The translations under genes and the position numbers were made by a program. The notes under the pieces are model-generated. The model saw nothing but the letters and a program-made list of their open reading frames with translations. It did not search any database and was not told where the DNA came from. This document shows positions 6,466 through 14,997 of a stretch of 19,790 bases of DNA, piece after piece (position 1 is the stretch's first letter; each line of letters starts with the position of its first letter). The DNA comes from Acidobacteria bacterium AH-259-G07 (lineage in GTDB: Bacteria > Acidobacteriota > UBA6911 > RPQK01 > JADFOI01): NCBI GenBank assembly GCA_027717925.1, contig JALLON010000018.1, positions 1-19,790 of the forward strand, in the 5' to 3' direction.

Positions 6466-7593
6466 ATGAGGAAAGCCCTTTTGCTGGTAATCTTTTGCAG
6501 TTTGTTGACAAGTTCAGTCTCGGCAGTACCTTATTTCGCAAGAAAATTTCGTACACCCTGTCAAACTTGTCACACCTTCCCTCCTCATCTGAATCAGTTT
6601 GGGCTTGAGTTTGTAGCTCGGGGGTACAGGATGGAAGCCCTCCCGGCACACAAAACGGTGCCGTTCGCAGTGTGGGCAACCCAGAAATTGAAATTCAGCG
6701 ACAGAAATGACTTTACTAAGTCATTTCCCAATCGGATTGAAGTTATCTCCGGTGGCGAAATCACGGACCGAATCTCCTATTTTGTTGAATGGAGGGCGCT
6801 CAGTTACCAGACTACCTCTCCGGATGGTCGGCTAAAAGATCGTAGCGGTCGCTTCGAAGATCTCTTCTTGATTTTCCAGCTGACCGATCGATTATCGCTT
6901 ACAGCTGGCCAGTTCCGGATGTTGAGCCAATGGGACGCCTCACGCAAGCTGAGTCTTTCGACTCCGGTCGTGTTTTCGGCATCAATAGGGGGAGAGCCGG
7001 CCTTGAGCTCTCGCCTTTCATCCCTTAGATCTTTTTCCCTCCAGGGGCGGGCTCCCGCCTTACGCCTGAGCGTAGGGAGTCGGTCTCGTACCGCCCCCGC
7101 CGACGGGTGGTACCATGAGTTTACAGTACCATTCACCGGAGAATTTTCTGCTCCCCTTACCGATGAAGCCCGCGACAACGCCAGTTTCGAGCTGGAAGGC
7201 CGACCCAAAGGGCTCTTTTATGAATCCTACCATCGACGCGGGCTGAATACTTGGGGAGGCGGTGTTTTTGTTGGGGATAACCGTTGGATGGCAAACCTGA
7301 TTGGACAAAGAGAGTTGGGCCAAAATCACCTTTATGGCTCCATTGGCACGGCGCGTTTTCGAAACGATCTGCAAGACCTTCGTCTCACCCTCGGTCACTA
7401 CTGGATTCCACGACCGTGGTTCGCTCTTGGGTCACGATTCGACCATCGGTCCGCCGACGGCAGGGGTCCTGCCTTTGTCCCGCACGTGAATTTTCACTTC
7501 CCCGGCGAGAGATACACGGTGCTGTTCGTTGTTGAGCCTTTCCTTCAGAAGAGAAATAACGGTATAGCCACGGAATTGAGTTTCGTTTTCTGA
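6466..7593 (+). CDS. Putative outer-membrane beta-barrel protein with one N-terminal c-type haem motif
   Basis: AGGAG lies 8 bases before the ATG. Residues 1-20 form a signal peptide (MRKALLLVIF..., cleavage near SVSA/VP). Directly after it, PYFARKFRTPCQTCHTFPPHLNQFG contains a single CxxCH (C32, C35, H36) within a context typical of a family in which a haem-binding segment precedes a barrel. From about residue 60, alternating hydrophobic/polar strands, many aromatic residues and a terminal ...ATELSFVF ending in Phe support an outer-membrane barrel recognised by the BAM machinery. No second CxxCH is present, so one haem at most. It could take part in electron transfer across the outer membrane or be a porin with a haem-stabilised plug; neither is shown. 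Its own sigma70 promoter lies upstream. Confidence 0.7.
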   Translation: MRKALLLVIFCSLLTSSVSAVPYFARKFRTPCQTCHTFPPHLNQFGLEFVARGYRMEALPAHKTVPFAVWATQKLKFSDRNDFTKSFPNRIEVISGGEITDRISYFVEWRALSYQTTSPDGRLKDRSGRFEDLFLIFQLTDRLSLTAGQFRMLSQWDASRKLSLSTPVVFSASIGGEPALSSRLSSLRSFSLQGRAPALRLSVGSRSRTAPADGWYHEFTVPFTGEFSAPLTDEARDNASFELEGRPKGLFYESYHRRGLNTWGGGVFVGDNRWMANLIGQRELGQNHLYGSIGTARFRNDLQDLRLTLGHYWIPRPWFALGSRFDHRSADGRGPAFVPHVNFHFPGERYTVLFVVEPFLQKRNNGIATELSFVF

Positions 7594-7948
7594 GCTGCTT
7601 CTTGCGCCGATAATGGCCCACACCCATAACGCAGCCCCTCGGACCTAGCCGGTCGCGCTTCATACACATAGCGGTGGGCCGATCCGCCAAGGGGTGGGAA
7701 TGCACTCTTTTCGTTCCTTGATTGTCACCGCTATTCCTTCGTGCTTAGGGCTCTGGAGGGAGTAGGGCTCTGGAGGGAGGGATACATCAAAAACTGCCTT
7801 GCCTGTCGAGCTAGTGCATGCAATGTATTCGAATACGCATGAATATGAGGAGGGGTGTACCCTAAGGGCCGCCGATAATCCCAGCACGGGGTCCGCTTTA
7901 AAGTTGCCAAGCGGTCCACTTTCGAACCTGCCGAACCATGTTTCTTGC
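7594..7948. other. Intergenic stretch without a supported gene
   Basis: No frame with recognisable protein features. GGCCCAC (7615-7621) and GTGGGCC (7674-7680) form a long-spaced dyad after the barrel gene. A tandem 17-base repeat is listed separately. A minus-strand open frame at 7660-8001 overlaps the promoter for the next operon, lacks a good ribosome site, and is judged spurious. Confidence 0.4.
7746..7779. repeat. Two exact tandem copies of a 17-base unit
   Basis: TAGGGCTCTGGAGGGAG occurs at 7746-7762 and again, immediately adjacent, at 7763-7779 without mismatch. It lies in the non-coding region upstream of the operon promoter. A recent slippage duplication is the simplest explanation. 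Confidence 0.8.
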
Positions 7949-7977
7949 TTGACCCTAAAATCCGCTGCAAATATATT
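7949..7977 (+). promoter_or_regulatory. Sigma70-type promoter for the sulfatase/sulfation operon
   Basis: TTGACC (7949-7954), a 17-base spacer, then TATATT (7972-7977). Each hexamer differs from consensus by one base. The predicted start near 7984 gives a 54-base leader to the ATG at 8038. No comparably strong promoter was noticed between the following genes up to 18279. Confidence 0.65.
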
Positions 7978-8037
7978 GTTGTCGACCTTGCTTAGATTCA
8001 CGAATCGGCCCGGTTAAGTTCGAACAAAAGGTAGCAC

Positions 8038-10608
8038 ATGCAAAATATGGAAATGCAGACCCAGTTTACTTCACCCAATTCTTGGATTCTCAGGAAGGTG
8101 CAAAGGATGCTGGGGGCAGGGTTTCTTCTTCTGGCCTTGCCCCTGGTCATTTTTCCGGCGGCCTGTGGTGGGGGTCCATCTTCGGACTCCATCTCGATCC
8201 GCTTGGTCGACCACTTCCGGCCGGAGATGGTCGAGGGTGCGCCCGTGGAAGTCAAGGAGCCGGAGCCCTTGGCGGTTTGGGATTTCGGCGAACCTGAACC
8301 CGAGACCCCACCTGAGGAAGCTCCTCAGACGCGCGGATGGAAGTCAGGGGTCGGTGTCTCGGGTTTGGCCATTCGCGAGGGTCGTCTCAGGGGTCGCTCC
8401 AATACCGACTTTCCCATTATTTACATTAAACGGGCCAAGGGTCTGGAAGAGAAAGATCTTGTGCACTCCGTTGAGATCCGTATGCGTGCGACTAAGGGAA
8501 CCAACTTGAGCATTAGTGGGCAAGGGCCGGAGGATCCGGACTTTAAGCAGATCCTCGCTATGGCGAAAGGTTTTCCGTGGCCGGATACAACTCCAATCAT
8601 CGCTGGTGATACCTTCCAAACCTACACTTTGCCACTCTTAATTTCAGTCCGGTCATCGGATCTACACTACCTGCTTGTTCGGCCCACGGATGCGAGCGGG
8701 GCCGCCTTCGAGATCGAGTCGATCCGCCTCGTCTCTCGCAAGGAGCACCTGGCCCGGATTCCCTCCGGTTTGAGTTGGCAAGGTCTGGCGGAAATCTATC
8801 GCGAGACACTGGTTTCGCGCTCTCCCGAATCGATCAGGATGGAACTCCAGCTGCCGGACAATCCCCGGCTCGATCTCCACATCGGCACCGTCGAGTACCC
8901 CCCTGTGACCTTCAAAGTGAAGGTGGCACCTGCCGGTGCCAATCCAGCGCAAGGCATGCCTCTTTTGGAACGCACCGTAACCACCCCACATCGCTGGGAA
9001 TCTGTTCCGATTGATCTGGCGGACTACGCGGGTCAGAAAGTGACCCTTTCCCTTTCCTTGGAAGCCCAATCAGCCGGCACCTTGGGTTTCTGGGGAGGTC
9101 CTGTGGTGCGGGATGGCGGCAAAATGTCGCCCCTGGCTGGGCAGCGGCCCTCGGTGAACGTCACCACTGGCTCCGGCACTGAGCCCCCTCAGGGAATCAT
9201 CCTGATTCTGGCTGACACGCTTCGGAAAGATCACCTGAGCTTTTACGGGTACGGCCGAGAGACGGCGCCCGTTTTGAGCCGGATGGCAGTTGAGGGTGCC
9301 TTGTTTCTTGACCCTATCGTTCAGGCCACCTGGACCAAGGTGTCCGCGCCGTCTATCATGACGTCCCTTTATCCCACTTCTCACCGGGTGGCGGAATTCA
9401 GTGACCGGCTTTCAGCCACCGCGGTCACTTTGGCTGAGGTCTATCGCAACGCCGGCTACGCAACTGTTGCTTACTCTTCCGTCCTTTTCACCGGAAAGTT
9501 CACCAACATGCACCAAGGCTTCGAGGAACTCCACGAATCGAGCTCGGTGGCTGATCGTGAATCGAGCAAAACCGCTCGAGAGTACGTCGATCGACTCAGC
9601 GTCTGGTTGGAGGATCATCGCGACGTCCCATTTTTTGTGTTCCTTCACGTTTTCGACCCTCATGATCCGTACGAACCTTATCAGCCGTATAACTCCCTGT
9701 GGGCCGATCCCTCAAAGAAAGCGGAGCACCAAGAAAATTTGCGCAAGGTGCGCGAGGTGATTCAAGATCCGCTGATGAAGAGGTTTGGCATGCCCACCCG
9801 CGATGAACTTCGGAAAGCCGGCATTGATCCGCAGGAGTATGTTTCCAGAGACATCGATTGGTACGACGGTTCGATCCTTGCACTGGACGTTGAAATCGGC
9901 CGGCTGCAGGAGCGACTGCGAGGCCTCGGATTAACTGAGAAGACATTGATTGTCTTCGCCAGCGATCACGGCGAGGAGTTTCTTGATCACGACCGCATGT
10001 TCCATGGCCAATCCGTCTACGGCGAACTGACTGGAGTTCCTCTCATCCTGTATCGACCAGGCGCGGTGCCGGCGGGTGTCGTGATCAATGAAACGGTCCA
10101 GAGTATCGATCTTATGCCCACTATTCTGGAGCTCAGCCACCTGCCCAGGCCGGAAGGGTTACTTGGACAAAGCCTGCTGCCGCTGATGGCGGCAGCCAGG
10201 GATGCAAAGGCCGGGTCGTCAACTGTGACCTCACTGGCTGAGGCGGCCGCCGCTTATGGGTGGAGCAAGCGGGCAGCAATCTCCGAGAAGGCGGCTGCCG
10301 TTCACATGGGAGCCCCGCCTCCCCGTGAGACCGAGTCGTTCTCCGTTGTCCAGGATGGATGGAAACTCATTCACAACACCAAGAGGCCCGATGGGAAGCC
10401 CGAGTTCGAGCTGTATCATCATGCGGAAGATCCATTGAACCTGAACGATCTTGCCGCCGAGAATCCGCAGATCGTCAAGCGGTTGGTCTCCGAACTCGAA
10501 AGCTGGCGCAAGATAGCACTGGCTGCCCAACTGCCGGAAGCTGACTCCACCGAAGGTCTAAGCAAAGAGGAGCTGGAGCGCCTGCGTAGTCTGGGATATA
10601 TTCAGTAG
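8038..10608 (+). CDS. Sulfatase-like lipoprotein with N-terminal beta-sandwich region
   Basis: The N-terminus carries basic residues (RKVQR), a hydrophobic core and a lipobox-like FPAAC/GGG with Cys43, so it is probably a membrane lipoprotein. An ATG at 8107 is possible, but would remove the basic n-region. Residues about 60-375 are beta-rich, probably two sandwich modules. From 386 comes an alkaline-phosphatase-superfamily sulfatase domain: ILADTLRKDHLSFYGY (metal Asp393), TWTKVSAPSIMTSLYP with Ser436 at the formylglycine position, FLHVFDPHDPY (His537, Asp540, His542), and ASDHGEE (Asp643, His644). The signature is S-A-P-S-I: a serine-type site lacking the usual Arg. Serine-type sulfatases need a radical-SAM maturase, which is absent here. 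Alternatives are phosphodiesterase or phosphotransferase activity using Ser. The C-terminus is LRSLGYIQ, resembling the tail of the small RHH-like protein downstream. First gene of the long co-directional run. Confidence 0.85.
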   Translation: MQNMEMQTQFTSPNSWILRKVQRMLGAGFLLLALPLVIFPAACGGGPSSDSISIRLVDHFRPEMVEGAPVEVKEPEPLAVWDFGEPEPETPPEEAPQTRGWKSGVGVSGLAIREGRLRGRSNTDFPIIYIKRAKGLEEKDLVHSVEIRMRATKGTNLSISGQGPEDPDFKQILAMAKGFPWPDTTPIIAGDTFQTYTLPLLISVRSSDLHYLLVRPTDASGAAFEIESIRLVSRKEHLARIPSGLSWQGLAEIYRETLVSRSPESIRMELQLPDNPRLDLHIGTVEYPPVTFKVKVAPAGANPAQGMPLLERTVTTPHRWESVPIDLADYAGQKVTLSLSLEAQSAGTLGFWGGPVVRDGGKMSPLAGQRPSVNVTTGSGTEPPQGIILILADTLRKDHLSFYGYGRETAPVLSRMAVEGALFLDPIVQATWTKVSAPSIMTSLYPTSHRVAEFSDRLSATAVTLAEVYRNAGYATVAYSSVLFTGKFTNMHQGFEELHESSSVADRESSKTAREYVDRLSVWLEDHRDVPFFVFLHVFDPHDPYEPYQPYNSLWADPSKKAEHQENLRKVREVIQDPLMKRFGMPTRDELRKAGIDPQEYVSRDIDWYDGSILALDVEIGRLQERLRGLGLTEKTLIVFASDHGEEFLDHDRMFHGQSVYGELTGVPLILYRPGAVPAGVVINETVQSIDLMPTILELSHLPRPEGLLGQSLLPLMAAARDAKAGSSTVTSLAEAAAAYGWSKRAAISEKAAAVHMGAPPPRETESFSVVQDGWKLIHNTKRPDGKPEFELYHHAEDPLNLNDLAAENPQIVKRLVSELESWRKIALAAQLPEADSTEGLSKEELERLRSLGYIQ

Positions 10609-10687
10609 CAACCACAAAGGCACAAAGTACATAAGGATTTTGAAGGCTTTTACGCCAGCATCTCGGTCACGGCTCTGAGTCACATCG

Positions 10688-12784
10688 ATGAGGCAAAGGA
10701 AGTTCTTAATCACCACCTTTTTGTGTTTCATCGGTCTTCTTCTTTTCCCGTCTACAGTCGAGGCCTATATTGGACCCGGTGCGGGCATCGCCTTTGTCTC
10801 TTCGTTCTTTATCGTCCTGATAACACTTTTCTTGGCATTTCTTACACTACTGACCTGGCCTTTCCGCTGGGCTTTACAAACGATTCGGGGCCGAAGAGCG
10901 CTGCGCAAGAGCAGGGTTCGGCGGGTTATCATCGTGGGTTTGGACGGACAGGATCCGGAACTCACCGACCAGTTCATGGCCCAGGGCCTGCTCCCCAACT
11001 TTACCCGGCTGTGCCAGCTGGGGACTTACAGCCGATTGCAAACTTCCTTGCCAGCAGAGTCTCCTGTGGCCTGGTCCTCATTTCAGACCGGATGTAACCC
11101 GGGCCGCCACAAGGTGTTTGACTTCCTGGTTCCGAACCGGAAGTCCTACCTTCCGGAGCTGTGCTCCGCTCGTATCGAGTCTCCGACCCGCAATTTATCC
11201 ATTGGCAGATACAGGATTCCCCTCGGTAAGCCCGCAATTTTGTTTGAACGGAAAAGCCGGTCATTTTGGAGGATCCTGGGTGATCACGGTGTCTTCAGCA
11301 CCATCCTTCGAGTCCCGATTACTTTCCCACCGGAAAAATTCAAGGGCGTGCTCTTGTCGGCCATGTCTGTGCCCGATCTCAAAGGAACCCAGGGAACCTT
11401 TTCCTATTACAGCAGCGATCCAGGCGAGCGGAATAAATTCACTGGGGGTGTGCAGGTCCCTGTCGAGGTGAGCAATGGAGTCGTGAGATCGTTCATTTCC
11501 GGTCCGGAAAATCCTCTTCTCAAGAATGCTGAGGAGATGCGGATCGCTTTTTCAGCCCACATGGGAGAAAACGGGGCCGATGCTGAACTTAATATCGGCA
11601 AGAAGCGCCATCCCCTAAAGCTGCAGGAATATACTCCTTGGGTCTCGCTTGAGTTCCGCGCAGGGCTGGGGATGAAGATTCGAGGCATGTGCCGGTTTTA
11701 CCTCAAGGAGATTTCACCCCACTTCAAGTTGTATATGACACCCATTAATATCGACCCTGAGAAGCCTGCCCTGCCCATCTCTCATCCCACGACCTATTCC
11801 ATGTATCTGGCCAAGACTCAGGGCGAGTTTTGCACCCTCGGGTTGGCGGAAGATACCTGGGCTCTTAACGAGCGGGTCCTGGATGAAGAAGCGTTTCTAA
11901 AGCAGACCTATCTGATTCACGAAGAAAGGGAACGAATGCTCTTTGATGCGATCGAAAAGACCAGGCGGGGTGCGGTCGTCTGTGTCTTTGACATCACCGA
12001 CCGGCTTCAGCATATGTTTTGGAGATACCTTGAGCAGGATCATCCCGCCAACGCAGGGAAAGACGTAGAGAACCATCGTCGTGAGATTCAGAATCTGTAC
12101 CAGAACATGGATGATCTGGTTGGTCGTGTCCTGAACTATGTCGACGATGAAACGGTGTTGATCGTCATGTCCGATCACGGGTTCAAGTCCTTTAAACGGG
12201 GAGTCAATCTCAACACATGGCTGTATCAAAATGGATATCTGGCTGTGAAGGACAAGCCCACGGGTGCGGAATGGTTTCAGGATGTGGATTGGAGCAAGAC
12301 AAGGGCCTATGCGGTAGGACTGGGAGGGATGTATCTCAATCTGGCAGGGCGAGAGGCCAAAGGCATTGTTGCGCCGGGTGAGGAAGAGCGGACCCTCAAG
12401 CAGGAAATCATCGCGGAGTTGCGAAAGCTTCAGGACGAACAGCGGGAAACCAGCGCCGTTGGTGAGGTTTATGATACTCGAGAAAGCTACGAGGGTCCTT
12501 ACGTCAGCGAAGCACCCGACTTGATCGTCGGCTTTAACGTGGGTTACCGCACCTCCTGGACCTGCGCCACCGGAGCCATTACGGAGGAGGTGTTTGAGGA
12601 CAACGTGAAGAGCTGGAGTGGAGACCACTGTATGAACCCACCCGACGTCCCCGGTATTTTCTTCTGCAATCGCAAGATCGCCACAGACAAAGTGAGCATC
12701 ATGGACATTGGTCCAACTGCTCTCGACCTCTTTGGTGTTCCAGTTCCCGCCTATTGTGATGGGAAGTCCCTGCTGCCCTCATGA
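10688..12784 (+). CDS. Membrane-anchored type I phosphodiesterase/nucleotide pyrophosphatase-like protein (paralogue 1)
   Basis: Member of the alkaline phosphatase superfamily close to the uncharacterised COG3379-type group. A cleavable-looking signal or first TM helix ends near VEA/YIGPGAG (residue 27), followed by a second long TM helix (about 33-58) and a basic RGRRALRKSRVRR segment. The catalytic domain has VGLDGQDP (Asp86), SPVAWSSFQTG with Ser125 at the nucleophile position, FDITDRLQHMF (Asp438, His442), VMSDHGF (Asp496, His497) and WSGDH (His647), so the two-metal set appears complete. Family enzymes cleave phosphodiester or pyrophosphate bonds; the substrate is unknown. It lies 79 bases after the sulfatase gene with a weak ribosome site, and overlaps the next gene by 4 bases (ATGA). 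The leader contains a CCACAAAGGCACAAAG repeat word. Confidence 0.8.
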   Translation: MRQRKFLITTFLCFIGLLLFPSTVEAYIGPGAGIAFVSSFFIVLITLFLAFLTLLTWPFRWALQTIRGRRALRKSRVRRVIIVGLDGQDPELTDQFMAQGLLPNFTRLCQLGTYSRLQTSLPAESPVAWSSFQTGCNPGRHKVFDFLVPNRKSYLPELCSARIESPTRNLSIGRYRIPLGKPAILFERKSRSFWRILGDHGVFSTILRVPITFPPEKFKGVLLSAMSVPDLKGTQGTFSYYSSDPGERNKFTGGVQVPVEVSNGVVRSFISGPENPLLKNAEEMRIAFSAHMGENGADAELNIGKKRHPLKLQEYTPWVSLEFRAGLGMKIRGMCRFYLKEISPHFKLYMTPINIDPEKPALPISHPTTYSMYLAKTQGEFCTLGLAEDTWALNERVLDEEAFLKQTYLIHEERERMLFDAIEKTRRGAVVCVFDITDRLQHMFWRYLEQDHPANAGKDVENHRREIQNLYQNMDDLVGRVLNYVDDETVLIVMSDHGFKSFKRGVNLNTWLYQNGYLAVKDKPTGAEWFQDVDWSKTRAYAVGLGGMYLNLAGREAKGIVAPGEEERTLKQEIIAELRKLQDEQRETSAVGEVYDTRESYEGPYVSEAPDLIVGFNVGYRTSWTCATGAITEEVFEDNVKSWSGDHCMNPPDVPGIFFCNRKIATDKVSIMDIGPTALDLFGVPVPAYCDGKSLLPS

Positions 12785-14793
12785 AACTCACACTGAAATT
12801 CATCATTCCGATTCTGGTTGTTGTGGCACTGGTGGTCTTTTTAGTCCCTGAAAGCTCTGTGCCGGCAAAAAAAATGATCATCCTGGGTGTAGATGGGCTG
12901 GATCCCCGGCTTTTACAAAAATTCACGGATGAGGGCAATCTTCCCAATTTCAAACAACTGATCGCCGAAGGTGACTTCAAGCCCCTCCAGACCACCATGC
13001 CACCCCTGAGTCCGGTGGCATGGTCGACTTTCATCACGGGCATGGATCCTGGGGGGCACGCTATTTTTGACTTTTTCCATCGTGACCCGAAAACCATCAC
13101 CCCCGAGTTTTCCATGGCCAGAACTCTTCCTTCCAGCTGGAACATTTCCATCGGCTCATGGGTGCTGCCTCTCAAAGGAGGGACCATTGAACAGTTAAGA
13201 CTGGGGCGCGCGTTTTGGGAGATTCTCGAGGAGCACAATGTACCCACCACCGTCTTCCGCATGCCGGTTAATTTTCCTCCATCATCTGGGGGAAAGTCGC
13301 TTTCAGGGATGGGAACTCCCGATATTTTGGGCACTCCGGGAATGTTTTCCTTCTACACTGACAATCCACCGTACAGCGCCGACAACATTTCTGGAGGACA
13401 TGTATACGAAGTCGAAGTCCAGAACGACGCAGTGGATGCTCAACTCATCGGACCGGAAAACACCTTCCGTCGTGTGCCGAAAGAGTCTCCATCCGGGAAA
13501 GTCAGCGGCGAAAGGGACGGGACTAAGAAGTATGGACATCCCAAGCTGACCATCGACTTTCAGGTCTTTCTGGACCCCGAAGAACCAGTCGCCAAATTCG
13601 TTGTCCAGGATGATGAGTTCATTTTAAAAGAGGGGGAATGGAGTGACTGGGTGCGGGTCGATTTTGAGGCCCTTCCCTATCTGGTCAGTATCAGTGCGGT
13701 CGGAAGGTTCTATTTACAAGAGGTTCGTCCCGATTTTCGATTGTACGTTACGCCTCTCCAGATCAACCCTGAAGATCCGGTCATGCCGATTTCCACGCCG
13801 GACGACTGGGCCGGCGAGCTCTACGATGAGCTGGGTTACTTCTATACCCAGGAACTTCCTGAAGATACCAAGGCGTTCTCAGGCGGGATCTTTGACGGGC
13901 TGGAGTTTTGGGAACAGGCTCAATTTGTTTTCCGCGAGCAGAGGAAGGCACTCGATCATCTTCTGAAGAACTACAAAGAAGGTTTTTTATTTTTTTATTT
14001 TTCCAGCGTCGATCAGGGTTGCCACATGCTTTGGAGGTACATGGATCCGGAACACCCAGGATTTGTTCCTGAAGAGAAGCTGAGTAACTCTATTGAGGTC
14101 CTTTACCGGCAAATGGATGAGGCCCTGGGACGGATCCTGGAGTTCGTCGACGGTGAAACGACCCTGATCGTCATGTCCGATCACGGATTTTCTCCCTTTT
14201 ATTGGGGCGTGAACCTGAATTCCTGGCTGGTTGGGAAAGGGTACGCCAGGCTGAAAAACCCTCTTCACCGGGAGGGTTATCCTCTCTTTATGAATGTCGA
14301 TTGGACGGGGACGAAGGCCTATGCTCTGGGCCTGAACGGACTTTACGTGAACCTGAGAGGTCGCGAAAAAAACGGCATCGTCTCCCAGGGGGCTGAATAT
14401 GAGAAGTTGCTCGACCAATTGGAAACCGATCTGCTGGCCATGGAGGACCCCCGCAATGGCCAACGGTCGATTGCCTATGTGGTCCAGACCCGTCGAGACT
14501 TTCGAGGGAACAACGTGGACATGGGACCGGACATTATTGTGGGCTACAATTGGGGCTACCGCACTTCCTGGGAGAGTCCTCTGGGGGAGTTTCCCCGAGA
14601 GATTTTTGTTGACAACATCGATCCCTGGAGTGGTACCCACCTTATCGACTACAGGCTGGTTCCCGGTGTTCTGATTACTAATCGAAAAATCACACTGGCG
14701 AATCCGGCTTTGTACGATTTGACAGTTGCTATTCTCGACGAGTATGGAGTTTCGAAACTTCCTGAGATGATTGGCCAGGATTGTTTGCAATAG
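12781..14793 (+). CDS. Membrane-anchored type I phosphodiesterase/nucleotide pyrophosphatase-like protein (paralogue 2)
   Basis: Starts with ATG inside the stop of the previous gene, so translation is likely coupled. It is a paralogue of the upstream protein: LGVDGLDP (Asp38), SPVAWSTFITG (Ser77), FSSVDQGCHMLWRYMD (Asp411, His415), VMSDHGF (Asp467, His468) and WSGTH (His620) match one for one. The N-terminus differs: a single TM or uncleaved signal helix (residues 6-22) without the YIGPGAG segment, giving a catalytic domain held outside the cytoplasmic membrane. Long co-linear similarity, with shared PINIDP/PLQINP and NxGYRTSW segments, shows a tandem duplication. Both copies keep all metal ligands, so neither looks decayed; they may have split substrates or act as a heterodimer. 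Substrate unknown. Confidence 0.8.
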   Translation: MKLTLKFIIPILVVVALVVFLVPESSVPAKKMIILGVDGLDPRLLQKFTDEGNLPNFKQLIAEGDFKPLQTTMPPLSPVAWSTFITGMDPGGHAIFDFFHRDPKTITPEFSMARTLPSSWNISIGSWVLPLKGGTIEQLRLGRAFWEILEEHNVPTTVFRMPVNFPPSSGGKSLSGMGTPDILGTPGMFSFYTDNPPYSADNISGGHVYEVEVQNDAVDAQLIGPENTFRRVPKESPSGKVSGERDGTKKYGHPKLTIDFQVFLDPEEPVAKFVVQDDEFILKEGEWSDWVRVDFEALPYLVSISAVGRFYLQEVRPDFRLYVTPLQINPEDPVMPISTPDDWAGELYDELGYFYTQELPEDTKAFSGGIFDGLEFWEQAQFVFREQRKALDHLLKNYKEGFLFFYFSSVDQGCHMLWRYMDPEHPGFVPEEKLSNSIEVLYRQMDEALGRILEFVDGETTLIVMSDHGFSPFYWGVNLNSWLVGKGYARLKNPLHREGYPLFMNVDWTGTKAYALGLNGLYVNLRGREKNGIVSQGAEYEKLLDQLETDLLAMEDPRNGQRSIAYVVQTRRDFRGNNVDMGPDIIVGYNWGYRTSWESPLGEFPREIFVDNIDPWSGTHLIDYRLVPGVLITNRKITLANPALYDLTVAILDEYGVSKLPEMIGQDCLQ

Positions 14794-14805
14794 GGGGTGG
14801 AAAGC

Positions 14806-14997
14806 ATGTTCGGTTCTAAAATCAAGATTGACAAAAACCTCTTGGAAAAGGTCAGGAAGTACTCCGAGATAGCGGGCTATTCCTCGGTGGAGGAGTTTGT
14901 AGAGCACGCCCTGGAGAAGGAAATTGCCAAGCTGGAAGATGCAGATTCGGAGGAGGAAATCAAAAAGCGGCTTAAAGGCCTGGGGTACATTTCCTAG
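14806..14997 (+). CDS. Small ribbon-helix-helix-like protein with an LGYI tail
   Basis: ATG at 14806 follows GGGGGTGG at good spacing, 12 bases after the preceding stop. An in-frame GTG at 14797 would add three residues but lies inside that ribosome site. The 63 residues read like an RHH (CopG/Arc-type) fold: a short strand SKIKIDKNLLEK, a first helix VRKYSEIAGY, a turn SSVEEF, and a second helix VEHALEKEIAKL. These proteins usually bind DNA as dimers. A charged linker (EDADSEEEIKK) then leads to RLKGLGYIS. The tail closely matches the RLRSLGYIQ end of the sulfatase-like lipoprotein in the same operon. No toxin partner is adjacent, so an antitoxin role is not supported. It may be a local regulator or an adaptor; function unknown. 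Confidence 0.7.
   Translation: MFGSKIKIDKNLLEKVRKYSEIAGYSSVEEFVEHALEKEIAKLEDADSEEEIKKRLKGLGYIS

Noticed and set aside
7660..8001. Minus-strand open frame of 113 codons
   Set aside because: It covers the plus-strand sigma70 promoter at 7949-7977 and the tandem repeat, has no good ribosome site, and shows no recognisable domain.
11897..12628. Minus-strand open frame (243 codons) opposite the first phosphodiesterase-like gene
   Set aside because: Antisense shadow of a well-supported coding region, without motifs of its own.
13987..14907. Long minus-strand open frame (306 codons) opposite the second phosphodiesterase-like gene
   Set aside because: It is the antisense shadow of a gene with clear catalytic motifs; its own translation shows no domain.
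14806..14997. Antitoxin of a toxin-antitoxin pair
   Set aside because: The fold is RHH-like, but neither neighbouring gene resembles a toxin; both are membrane enzymes or proteins of the operon.
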